A stretch of DNA of 64,000 nucleotides from Diplolepis rosae (Eukaryota > Arthropoda > Insecta > Hymenoptera > Diplolepididae), in NCBI GenBank assembly GCA_030998225.1, contig JAPYXD010000746.1:3038001-3102000 (forward strand), in the 5' to 3' direction. Of this stretch, positions 33,481 to 44,185 are shown one piece after another (within the stretch, counting starts at the first letter, position 1; each line of letters opens with the position of its first letter). A program made the position numbers and the translations under genes. The notes below the pieces were generated by a model. The model did not search any database, was not told the DNA's origin, and worked only from the letters and a program-made list of their open reading frames with translations.

Positions 33481-33907
33481 GAGGCCATACATATACCACG
33501 TGGACAACTTTTTAACACATTTTTATGACCCCCCCCCCCCCCCGTCGACTCTGTCCACGTGGATTTATTTCAGATAAAATGGAAATATGAATATTTTTGG
33601 TAGTCAGAAGCAAGGAAGACAAAAGAAGCAGTTAATTGGCTAAAATTTCAGTTTTTCATATAAAAATGTGCTTAAGGATATACCAGCCGACAGACTTTCG
33701 TTATACAACAAGTAGTGTTATGCGTAGAATGATGCACAAATACAAGTTTGAACGATTCGAGTGTACATTTGACTCGTTTCAGCAGAGACTTTTGGTTTCA
33801 GTCTATTTTTCGCAAATTTTGACAAAACGTATTCACGTAAACAATGCTGGACTTTTGCCATACCCCCCCGCTCCGCGAAATTGTCCGCGTGGTATATAGA
33901 TGGCCCC
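33481..33907. mobile_element. PIF/Harbinger-type MITE (427 bp)
   Basis: TAA at 33478-33480 and 33908-33910 flank inverted termini G(A/G)GGCCAT..ATATACCACG(T/C)GGACAA. A 3-bp TAA/TWA target with GGGCC-type ends is characteristic of PIF/Harbinger. It contains a C tract at ~33532-33543. An 87-residue frame runs off its right end and is not a gene. Confidence 0.85.
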
Positions 33908-33910
33908 TAA

Positions 33911-34635
33911 GAATAAATGGACATTATCTCTTTACTTCTTAACATCCTTAACTGTTTTTGAACATTAAATCTCAATAAATGTCAATAAATAAAAAGAACT
34001 CTTGTTAAAATTATTAGGAAAACTTTTAAAATTAGTTAAATATTTTCGCAACTATTTGTAGAATTCTTAGTACTGGTTTTGAAGGGAGTATCTTACAGCA
34101 ATCTTATATTATGTTTAAGATCATGAGAAGATGTATGACGTGTTTAATTTCACTTTCATAGGGCCATTATTCTCTAAGAATGGCCACTTGTGCAAACCGC
34201 CTCTTCTATTTAACTGCCTCAACTATGTATTTTAAACAATTTTGAAGAGACTGGCATTAACAAATATTAAATTTTTTTCCTTCAAAATAGTAAATATTTA
34301 TGCATTATTGTATTTTATTAGATTTAACATTCAAATCACAAATAATTAAATACAGTCATATTTACGTAATTGTAGCTTTTTTTACTATAATTGCATAAAG
34401 CAGGCTGGTAGAAATTTATAATTTTTTGTTCATTTTTGTAAAAAATTTTCAAATTCTAACAAAAAATTGTAATTTCTTGTAAATTTTGTTTTAACATTCT
34501 ACACAACTTGTGACAATTTTTTACAAATAAAATTTGCATCTTTTTGTAGAAAATTGTTATAATTGGAAAAGCACATTTTCATCAGGACAATATCAATATG
34601 AAAAACTATTTTCACGCCTTAAATAGAAAATTTAC
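33911..34635. other. AT-rich sequence, possible intron
   Basis: No coding signal. If the exon call at 34636-34821 is right, this is downstream intron on the minus strand. Confidence 0.4.
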
Positions 34636-34821
34636 CTCTTGATCTGAATGTGGCTCCTCGTAGTCCGACTGCGTATCCTTGAAGACGAAAATGCAATCCG
34701 ATGGATCCAATTGACGAGAGTTGCCAAATTGCGTTTGCTTGTCGCTGGCAAGTGACGGATTAGCTATTTCAATCATTTTTTTTTTCAGAGCACTGAATTT
34801 ATTCTTTAATAAAGTATGTCT
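34636..34821 (-). CDS. Candidate host-gene internal exon, phase 0-0
   Basis: On the minus strand, a T-rich tract ending TTTATAAATTTCAG precedes 34821, and CAAGAG|GTAAAT follows 34636. Between them are exactly 62 codons with no stop, beginning RHTLLKNKFS and ending YEEPHSDQE. The last third is acidic and Ser/Asp-rich (LDPSDCIFVFKDTQSDYEE), unlike the Lys/Asn/Phe/Ile bias of chance frames in this AT-rich DNA, and its GC content is higher than both flanks. No transposon family motif is present and no TIRs bracket it. I do not recognise the protein. Neighbouring exons were not found and may lie outside or be too short to see. If real, much of this window would be intron of one large gene. Confidence 0.45.
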
Positions 34822-35579
34822 CTGAAATTTATAAAACATGTTTTGTTGAAATATATGCTAAAATAGCAGAGAATAAAACAATATAAAACTTCATTACAAC
34901 GATTTACATTCATATTAAATTTTCTAGGTAAATCCCAATTTGTAAATTGATACAGGAAATTAAGTTCCAAGCGAATGCAGAGTGAACTTTAAGATATATG
35001 GGTGATTCTACAAAAAATGGGCAACTCGATGTCATCAGTCAGTTGGTGAGACATTTTAAAACATTTTGCAAATATTTCATTATATTATAGAAGAATTTAA
35101 ACTCCTTCATTTGTTCACCCAATTTCAATTACTTACTCTTATAGAAAGTTTGAAAAATAACACAATAAATCCTTAAAACGTCAGTCCTTTGGCGTGTCAC
35201 AATCCCAAAAACGCGCAATGAAGTGTCTGTATATTAAAACATAACCACTTTTTTATATATCTTATTATTTCCCTACAATTTATGGTATATTTAATAATGG
35301 ATAATGCAACTGTCACCTCAGAATCCTCAGATAGTTATTTTTTTTAAATTAAGAAACATTGTCATAAGTTTGATTCGTCAGTTCGTTGTGCGATATTCAA
35401 ATTTGAAATCCCCGCAATAATCGCCAACTCAAAGTCAATCCTTATATACAGTTTTTAATATTGGTATTTAAGTCAGCTTTAAACAATTGCCACTTCACAG
35501 CAGCCGTTACGACGATTGTGCTAGAAGCGTGATTAGCGCGTGTACATGTGCCGACCCAGTCAAAATCTCAGTACTCTGG

Positions 35580-35865
35580 TGAGTCATTATTTTCTTAGAT
35601 ACCTGTATTTTGTTTCTATTTATGCATAGTTAATTATGATTTATAAAAATATAGCATCTTAATAATTGAAAATACCGATAAAAACATTAGTCTTATTAAT
35701 AACCTCAAATATATGCCCGTTTCATCAGTACTTTGGCGTCAGTCCCATGTCTGGTAATTGCGCCAGAGGACTGACGTGTTTCCTGGGTACTGATACTTTT
35801 CATTAAAAATATTATTTATTTTTAATGTTAAAATTTGTAAGCATTTGTATTATTTATTTTAGACT
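35580..35865 (+). other. Probable 5'UTR intron of the transposase gene
   Basis: CTCTG|GTGAGTCATT at 35580 is a good donor, and TTATTTATTTTAG ending near 35863 a good acceptor, with the ATG about ten bases later at 35874. Splicing is inferred from sequence only. Confidence 0.55.
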
Positions 35866-35873
35866 AAAACATC

Positions 35874-38456
35874 ATGTCACCGCCTACAAAAAAAGATAAA
35901 TTGTCTCGGGAAGATGCATTAAAAAAGAAAAGAGAAGTCGAAAAGGCTCGTTTGGCCAGAATTAGAAGTGACCCAATTAAATTAGCCGAATATAAAGAAA
36001 AACAAAGGTTACAGTACTTAAAAAAAAGGAAAAAGGACAAAGAAAATCTGTTGAGGAAATGACACCTCGGGAGCAACGAATAACCAGAAAAAAATGGAAA
36101 AAATATTCATCAAACTATAGACAAAAACAATCGTTGAACCGAACAACGAATAATTTTATACATCAGCATACACCTTCAACTACTGACGATGAAAGGCCAC
36201 CAATAGTTCCTGAAAATGATACACCTATTATGAACGTAAATGAAAGAGCAAAAGAAGCAAAAAAAGAAGCATTAGACAGAGAGAGAAAAGAAACAAGCAA
36301 TTAAGAAAAATGAAAGCGAAAATTTTAACACTTAAAACTAAACTAAATACTCAGCGTCAAAAGTATAAAAGAGCTCAAGAAAAGTTAAAGAAAACTGTAA
36401 AATCCTCTGAAAAAACTCTAGAAACGAAAATCAAAGAAATGAGTGCAGATGTAACCAAAAGGAAAGAATTAGCAAAGAAGGCCCTTTTCGGTGAAGTTAT
36501 TAAAATCCAACTAGAAGAAAACTACGCAAAAATCAAGAGTCATAAAAAAAAGAGAGTTTAAACAAGTTATATCTGGAAATGTAGTTGACAAATATAAACT
36601 ATGGAGAATCAAAAACAACGCAGTGACATATAAAAAAACTAAGCAAAACCTTCCAAACCAAATGAAAATAGAAAGCAAAATTCATTTGAAAAATTTAATT
36701 CAGCAATTTTTAGAAGATGATGCTAATAGCCGCCAAGCAGCAGGAAAGAAAGAATTTGTTTCTCGAAAACAAATTAAAAAACAGAAGCGATACCTTCTTG
36801 ATAATTTAAAAAATCTACATAAGAAGTTTTTAAAAACTGTTCCGTTTGTAATAAGTTATTCTCTGTTTGCTCGACTACGACCATTTTGGGTCGTACCCCC
36901 TGCTTTGTCAAATCGTGATACCTGTGCTTGTACGATCCACGAAAACATGGACCTTAAGCTTGCTGCTTTAAAAAATGCAAATATTTTTACAACAGTAAGT
37001 AATCATCAAACTATGCTCGAAATACTTTGTTGCGATCGATATGCTGAAAGATGTCTACAGAGGACATGTGAGAATTGTTGCTCAAAAACTTTAACTTACG
37101 CAGAGTTCGATAATTCTAAGCCGATCTTAATGAAACAGTGGGTGAGAAAGAAGGAGTCTATAATTGATTTCAAGACAAAAAAAGAACAATTTGTGACGAA
37201 GCATAAAAAAGAAACACAAGAAATTTTACCTAGAAATCTCATTTTAAAACTTGTAAACGACTTAGATAATTTTTTCCGGCATGTTTTTTACATAGTTCAT
37301 CAGCACAATGTAATTAAGCAACTGAAGGAGTCTTTGTCTGAAAATGATGCCATAGTACACATGGATTTCTCAGAGAATTTTTGTACTAAGTACAACCAAG
37401 AAATTCAAGCCTTTCATTTCGGCGGTTCGCGTACCCAAATTTCACTACATTTATTTATTTCATAACGTCGGAGCGATTTGGGCCCATCTAGAACCAGTAC
37501 TGGCATCATTGCCATCAAATATTTATCATATTCACTTTCTCAGTGATGGTCCGGTAACTCAATACAGAAACAAGTCTATGTTTTATGTACTGGGATGTAA
37601 AATGCAACAAATGTATCCCAATATTATAAAATATACTTGGAACTATCATGAAGCTGGCCACGGAAAGGGGGCACCTGATGGTGTAGGGACCACTTGTAAG
37701 CGAACAGCAGATCAAGTGATTGCTACAGGAGGTGACGTTACCGATTTGAAAGAGTTTGTTGCTGTCATTCGTGAGAGATGTCCAAGCATAAAAGTAGATA
37801 TGATTGAAGAACGTAAAATCGAGCAAATGAACATGTTAATTAACGAAAAATCGTCTAAAATGGTCGCTTTTAAAGGAACGCTATTGCTGCATCAAGTAAC
37901 CGGCTCTGCCTACATTCCAAATCAACTTATAATGAAATCGCTAAGTTGTTTTTGCGACCCTGATGGATGTGATCATTACAAGCTAGGATCTGTTAAGTAT
38001 AAGGCAGAACTGCCGATTGAACATCTTAATACTTCAGCCGTATTCACGGACTCCGAAGACAATTCTATGCCACTATCGACCAACGTGAGCGATAACAATA
38101 TCAACTCTAGCTTGAATTGTGATCTATTGACACCAGGAGTTAGTGAATATGAAAAAGCACAACAGAAAAATCGCTACAGCAGTGGTGATTATGTCTTGGT
38201 CAAATATATAGCACGAAAAACAGAATATCATTATGCGGGGATCTGCTCTTCTGTTCATGACGAAGACGGTGAATTGAGAGTGACTTTTCTCAAAATTTGT
38301 AACAAGAATGGCACTCTTTTTAGATTAGATGAAAATGACGTGTCAGATGTGCCAGTAGATCAGGTAATAAAAAAACTACCTGTACCAAACCTGGTTACAA
38401 AAGGGAATAGAGTATTTTATCAGTTTAAAAAAAAGATTGATGTTTTTGAAAAGTAA
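35874..38456 (+). pseudogene. Transposase-like protein, SDGP..QYRNK / GHGKGAPDG family, frame-broken
   Basis: The ATG context is ACATCATGTC, just past an acceptor. Part 1 (35874-36062) is Lys/Arg-rich and helical. Part 2 (to 36304) has REQRITRKKWKKYSSNYRQK. Part 3 (36301-36561) is a coiled coil. Part 4 (36542-37465) starts IKKREFKQVISGN and has cysteines CACTIHENMD and CCDRYAERCLQRTCENCC that could bind zinc, then VHMDFSENF. Part 5 (37461-38456) has AIWAHL, HFLSDGPVTQYRNKSMFY, WNYHEAGHGKGAPDGVGTTCKR and a C-terminal SGDYVLVKY domain. The Asp residues in MDFSEN and SDGP are candidate catalytic acids. I recognise the motif set as one widespread in unnamed arthropod and cnidarian mobile-element proteins, but cannot name the superfamily with certainty. 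Frame changes occur at ~36020-36060, ~36256-36305, ~36543-36551 and 37445-37465. The last may also include a short deletion. Confidence 0.8.
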
Positions 38457-39424
38457 TTTTAGTTATGTTAAACTATTTGGAATTCTTTTATATTTTTTGC
38501 AGCAAAAGAGGTGATTATTGTTTATTTTTATGGTCATTATATTTCGTAATTGTTACGTAGTAAACAAGAAAAATTACCTTAAAGTTTTTGTTTTAATTTT
38601 AAGCTTGTTGATTTCTTAAAAATTTTCTACTAGCAAACTAATATTAATTGTCTACTAATATGTAATAACAAGAATTAAGAGTGTGATATTAAATTAAGTA
38701 TTAAAAATGTCAAAGGACTGTTTTGAAGACTAAGACATATTTAAAGTATTACCTTGTTACAGATAATTTTAATAGTATCTTATGTGATTTAATTCTTAAA
38801 ATATGTGATATTATTAGATTTTAAGAAATTTAGGATAGAACAAGCTTTAAATAACAATAAATCTTATAAAATGTTTATGAAATTGTGTATTCAATCAGTC
38901 CTATGTTATCCTCGTCAGTCCCCTGGCAGTCAAATTTTAAAAAATAGAAATATCTCAAAAACTACTAAAAAAAGTGACTGGGCCGATCTAGGTTAGTATA
39001 TTTATTATATTACCTATCTAAAATACCGGAAGACGTAGCCATTTAATATAAAAACTATAATAAACAAAATACCTCTCAAAGTTACCCAACTTTTGTAGAA
39101 TCACCCATATACATATATGTATGTATACTTTGATTCAATATCGAGTACATATGGAGTTCAGGACATATTAATCTTTTGAGATATTGTGTCAACCATTTAT
39201 AAAAATTTTGTGATATCTATCATTTTTACAGGTTTGGTTGTTTCAGTATCAACATATTTTTTACGTTTCATTAATCTACTCCTAGGTTAAGGTAGTACGA
39301 CCAGGGTACCGGGTGGGAATAGACCGCTGCTGGCGCGCGGTAAAGAGGTGAGGTTGATCAACGGACACCAGCTGTACGTATGGCAACCAAAGCCAGCTAA
39401 TTTTTCTAAAAAGCTGAACTTTTT

Positions 39425-40535
39425 TACATTCTCATCATGGATGAGAAGGTAATGGTTTTATGTGAAAAATGACTTTCGAAATTTTCATCAAATCTTCACG
39501 TTTTGAGACCCCCTGAGTCAGAAAAAAGGGTTTTTACGAAAGTGTGTCTGTCTGTCTGTCAGTCTGTCCGTCTGTAGTAGGTCGTGTGCGGCATAACTCT
39601 CGATAGAATTATCAGATTGAATTGAACTTTGGTACACTTTATCGGAGCCGAAAAAGTAAGGTCAAGTTTTTTAACCAGCCACATCCGATCAAAATTGAGG
39701 GATTGAGCACTACTTTTGTGTTTTTGAAAATAACTTTTTGAAAAAATAAAAAATTTCAATACTGGTTTTAGATAGTGCTCATAAATCTCTACAAATTATC
39801 CTGATAACATTTTTTGATTAAATCAAAATTAGAAATATTACAGCATATTCAAATTCGAAAAAAGTCAATATCAAAATTCCATTTTCCAGTTAAATTATAC
39901 GAGATACCAAAAAACGTTATGATACAATATTATTTTCTACATAAAGACCTACAAATTTGAATTGTAACATTTTTTCATAAGATGCATATTTTTCTTTTTA
40001 ATTAAGAAAAATACTATTGAAAATCCAAAATTCAATTTTTTAACAATAATATGTAAAATTCGAAAAAAACATAAGAATACAAAGTTGTTCGTTTCAAAAA
40101 GATCTACAAATTTTGTCTGACGCAGTTTCTGATAAAACATATATTTTTCGTTTCAATTCCAAAAAATACGATTAAAATTCAAAAATTCCATTTTTTAGAC
40201 AAAATATGTGAGATACCAAAAAAATCGTTGATATGGAAAATTGTTTGCCTAAATAGGGTTTACAAATTCTCATTAAGACATTTCGGGACAGGATGTATAT
40301 TTTATGTTTTAATTTTTAATATTAAAAAAATTCGATTTTTTTCACCAAAATACGTGATACGAAATAAGCGTTGTTCTGAAAACTCGTTTCCTTAAATAAA
40401 GTCTACGATTATTCTTTCTTTTTGAGAGATTTGGAAGAAAATAAATTATTTTAATCATGTAATTTATTGAAAAGTTACTAAAATGTATACAGAAAATCGA
40501 GCGCGAAGCGCGAGCGCCATGTTGAGAATGTGTTC
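39425..40535 (+). repeat. TCTG-microsatellite repeat family, copy A
   Basis: It begins TTTACATTCTCATCATGGAT (itself a small palindrome with ATGAGAA) and has a TCTG tract at ~39545-39578. It then continues with AT-rich ~155-bp periodic units marked by (C/T)TACAAAT at 39789, 39949, 40104 and 40260 and a decayed one at 40403. It ends with GAGCGCGAAGCGCGAGCG. No coding. Other copies: 45890-46877, 57193-58600 and 58960-60995. Confidence 0.85.
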
Positions 40536-40546
40536 CTTAAGGCTGC

Positions 40547-41440
40547 ACTGAGAGACTTTTCGTTAGAGCAAATGATAAAGATGAATCAAAATTTAGTATA
40601 ATATCGTTCCAAAATGGGGAAAGCCGAGGCTTTATTATACTTATTCATGTTATGACATCGAAGTTTGATATAGTCATAACGGTCTTTAATACATGAAGAA
40701 GATAAAATAGTATTTTAAATACTAAATATTATGAATCTCTATTCGAGAAATTGAAAGTACGAGAAAATGATATTATGATTACTAAGTTGTCTAAAAATAA
40801 TTTGAATAAGATGAATAATGAATGTCAGATTTTGGAAAGCATGTTTGAGAAATTCATATTATGAATATGAACATGCGTTTAGTTATGTAAATATAGGTAG
40901 GGTTAGAGGGTTCGAACCCAAAAAGTAATTCTGAAATTTAATTCAAGTATGTTATTATAAAATAGTGTATTATTGCGTACTTAAATATGTGAACATAAAC
41001 AAGGTATGATAATAATATTTGTGTATGTGTTTCAGAATGTCGCATCAGAAAAAGACACAAGAATTCCTTTTCTGAAGCCGCCACTTCTAAAGGTCAAACC
41101 TTTTGGTGGAGTGAGTGATTTTTCATATAGTGGTTTTCAGATTCCCATATTCTTTGTTTGAAAATTTGAAAAGATTCTTTCAGTCTTTCGAATAAAATGT
41201 ATTAACACCACTTTAAATTCGCTTCGCAACTTTAATATAGTGAATTTCAAATTCTCGTCGGTTTTATAACAGATGGTAAAACATATATTCCATTTATACA
41301 AACGAAAATATCAACTTTGCCCCTTGAAAACCACTATATTAATTTCTGATACGTAAACCCTGCTTGCCTCACTTTGAAACGATATTATACTAAAATATGA
41401 TTCACATTTACGATTTATTGTAACGAAATGTCTCTCAGTG
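40547..41440 (+). mobile_element. CACTGAG-family DNA element, copy 1 (894 bp)
   Basis: ~70-bp inverted termini start CACTGAGAGAC(T/A)TTTCGTTA and run through TTTAGTATAATATCGTT. Compared with copy 2 it lacks ~190 internal bases of the coding stretch and the nested insertion, so it supplies the empty site for the latter (TA at 40783-40784). TG lies next to each end. Confidence 0.85.
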
Positions 41441-41584
41441 TGGCAAAGTGGTGGATAGATGAAATGTTTTAATAATTTACGCTCAAATTTGTCGATGAAA
41501 ATGAAAAAAAACTATTTAATTTAAAGCTAAGACCTTAACGAAGAAATTAAAAAAAAACCGTAGTCGCGGATTTATTAAAAAGCT

Positions 41585-41850
41585 ATTTTAAAAAATCTGC
41601 CCGCTTTGCGGGCACATTCTCATCGCGCGCTTCGCTCGCAAGTTTGAGTGCGCCTAGGGCGCGCAATTCGATCGTCGCGCTCGGTCTTGTGCTCTTCGCA
41701 TACATTTAAGTTTATTTCTTATAATTTCATACTGAAGCTCAAACCAATTTTATAATAATATTAAAGATGATGTGAATTACACATTTTCTCAAAGTCACTA
41801 TTTCTTTTTGAATTTAAGTGAAAAAAAAGATTCAATTTACTTAAGGCTCT
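41585..41850. repeat. GC-palindromic end of the TCTG repeat family
   Basis: The block from TCTGCCCGCTTTGCGGGCAC through CATCGCGCGCTTCGC to TTTACTTAAGGCTC recurs at 47462-47700 and partly at 58095-58205. Complementary phrases end copy A near 40500-40540. Confidence 0.7.
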
Positions 41851-42360
41851 ATCACACTGAGAGACATTTCGTTACAATAAATCGTAAAAGTGAATCATAT
41901 TTTAGTATAATATCGTTTCAAAGTGAGGCAAGCAGGGTTTACGTATCAGAAATTAATATAGTGGTTTTCAAGGGGCAAAGTTGATATTTTCGTTTGTATA
42001 AATGGAATATATGTTTTACCATCTGTTATAAAACCGACGAGAATTTGAAATTCACTATATTAAAGTTGCGAAGCGAATTGAAAGTGGTGTTAATACATTT
42101 TATTCCAAAGACTGAAAGAATCTTTTCAAATTTTCAAACAAAGAATATGGGAATCTGAAAACCACTATATGAAAAATCACTCACTCCACCAAAAGGTTTG
42201 ACCTTTAGAAGTGACGGCTTCAGAAAAGGAATTCTTGTGTCTTTTTCTGATGCGACATTCTGAAACACATAAACAAATATTATTATCATAGCTTATTTAT
42301 GTTCACATATATAAGTACGCAATAATACACTATTTTATAATAACATACTTGAATTGAATT

Positions 42361-42836
42361 TCAGAATCGCTTTTTGGGTTCGAACCCTCTAATCCTACCT
42401 ATATTTACATAACTAAACGCATGACTAACGCCAAAAGCCTCTCGGCTATTCTCGCTTGCCATATTCCGAAAGAAATATCGCTTATAAGCCACTACTGAGT
42501 TAGGCAGACTTGGATTGAGTCTACGAAGCCAATCGGCAAACATCGGAAGCACTCGTACGGCATTCTGAAACGAATTATACGAAAAACCGAGAATAAACAT
42601 TTTGATTTTTGCTGCACGTCGCCAGGTTTCTAGCAAGTTCATATTCATAATATGAATTTCTCAAACATGCTTTCCAAAATCTGATATTCATTATTCATCT
42701 CATTCAAATTATTTTTAGACAACTTACACTGAGAGAAATCGGCTTTGGTTCCTGTGCACATAGCACATAAATTTTTTGTACAGTAGTTGCCTTGACCAAA
42801 AAAGTTGAGAGAAGCTACTACTTTTATAGTTATCAT
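42361..42836 (-). pseudogene. Unassigned coding remnant of the CACTGAG element
   Basis: The upstream frame, shared with copy 1, ends NNEYQILESMFEKFIL with an overlapping TTATGA stop/start. The next frame, from 42648, encodes MNMNLLETWRRAAKIKMFIL, then NSFQNAVRVLPMFADWLRRL and REAFGVSHAFSYVNIGRIRG, 95 residues to the stop at 42361. The first part looks like a short helix or coiled coil; the second is basic and aromatic-rich. Copy 1 has lost the middle of the second part. I do not recognise a domain. The nested element splits the upstream frame at 42727. It may be the element's own protein or a captured one. Confidence 0.4.
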
Positions 42837-43778
42837 GACAGTAATTTGGACTTTTTTGTGTATTCGGTTGTTGTGACCAAAGTTGATGATTAGAATGAGC
42901 TTTATACGTACCCCAACGGTTAGTACACGTACATTTTCTTTATGTGTACAGCCAAGCTCCTTTGGTTACTACAACCGCAGCGTTCGCTGTTGCCCTAGAC
43001 AAATCAAGTATAACTTTCATTTTTTACAACGAGGTAAGCCTGTCGTGGCAACTATTAAATCATGTAATAGTCACACAATTTAACTTTCACTGCACTGGAG
43101 ATGAGTAGTTACTTCCAAAAAGATATGCAGCCTAAGTTGAATCCTGCCAATTCTCGTTCTCGATTCCTGGACTATATTTCACCGTGCCAAGCATTATCAG
43201 GTAAATAATTCTATTATAAATATAGTTTGACAATTCTTTCTAAATGATAAACGATTTTGTTCGGGGACAATTCAATGCTTTCCAATTTTGCTATCTCGTC
43301 GTATTTTGTCAAAACTATAGTCAGTCAAAAAAAGTTTATGGTAATGAAAAAAGTGACAATTTTTTAACTTAATCGACGAAACTTATCATAAATATCATTA
43401 TACCGGATTATTTTTCTTAGATCGTTTCGGTGAAACTTTATTTTTTCTCATCAAATTGAATTTGTATTTTGATAACTTAGAGAACCATACCTATAACCTC
43501 AAAAATAAATTTGGCTGGGTATTTACTGTCCGTAGATTTAGTCATTTTAACTAAACTCTATGCGCGGCTTTACGATGGACTTTGGTTCCTATAACCGCAG
43601 CGCTATGGTATTTCAAGTACCAGAATCGTGGTCTCAGTACCGTTCCTTGCAGTTGAAGTAAACACTTTTCCAATGTATGACAGCCACTACCATGATTGTC
43701 ATGAGAACTTTAACATTTTTGTAAAGACGATTTTAACAAAAAAACTTTGGTCAGTGAAACCTAAAATTTCTCTCTGTG
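42727..43778. mobile_element. TA-flanked element nested in CACTGAG copy 2 (1052 bp)
   Basis: TA at 42725-42726 and 43779-43780. Inverted ends are CAC(T/A)GAGAGAAAT. Copy 1 reads straight across the site (CAACT-TA-GTAATC on the complementary strand), proving one TA was duplicated. Inside, ATGAGTAGTTACTTCC near 43100 opens ~34 codons ending at ATCAG|GTAAAT, a possible first exon. Confidence 0.9.
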
Positions 43779-44185
43779 TAGTAATCATAATATCATTTTC
43801 TCGTACTTTCAATTTCTCGAATAGAGATTCATAATATTTAGTATTTAAAATACTATTTTATCTTCTTCATGTATTAGAGACCATTATGAATATATCAAAC
43901 TTCGATGTCATAATATGAATAAGTATAATAAAGCCTCGGCTTTCCCCATTTTGGAAGGATATTATACTAAATTTTGATTCATCTTTATCATTTACTCTAA
44001 CGAAAAGTCTCTCAGTGCGTAAGACCAATGCTTAATATGCTGACTTTTGAAGTCGATTATCTGTTTAAATAATCGGTCAACGCCCCTCAAATTTTCAGAA
44101 TTTGTTTAGTTGTATTTGAACTTCACATAAAATAAAAATCAAGTCTTTTGTTCGAAAATGCTACCATGCTCGTACTACCTTAATA

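Larger units (their letters stand above)
35000..39106 (+). mobile_element. 4.1-kb DNA transposon with TIRs, 4-bp duplication and transposase
   Basis: Inverted termini GGGTGATTCTACAAAA then TGGGCAACT (left) and TTGGGTAACT (right, reverse complement). ATAT flanks both ends (34996-34999 and 39107-39110). The insert holds a transposase-like gene occupying most of its length, with a 5'UTR intron. CGTCAGTCC-type motifs recur near both ends. A 4-bp duplication occurs in several superfamilies (Sola among them), so I leave the superfamily open. It is the most complete element in the window. Confidence 0.92.
41855..44017 (-). mobile_element. CACTGAG-family element, copy 2, inverted, with nested insert
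   Basis: Same termini as copy 1 but in opposite orientation. Its length of 2163 bp includes the 1052-bp element at 42727-43778. It keeps a coding stretch on the minus strand that copy 1 has lost. Confidence 0.85.
39291..44179. mobile_element. TTAA-flanked element hosting later insertions
   Basis: TTAA at 39287-39290 and 44180-44183 bracket inverted ends GGTAGTACGA.CA(G/T)GGTA. The same GGTAGTACGA start, also after TTAA, occurs at 47850 in a fold-back element. Most of the 4.9 kb is other repeats (TCTG family, CACTGAG copies). Only ~130 bases on the left and ~150 on the right belong to this element. Pairing of these two ends is likely but rests on short termini. Confidence 0.6.
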
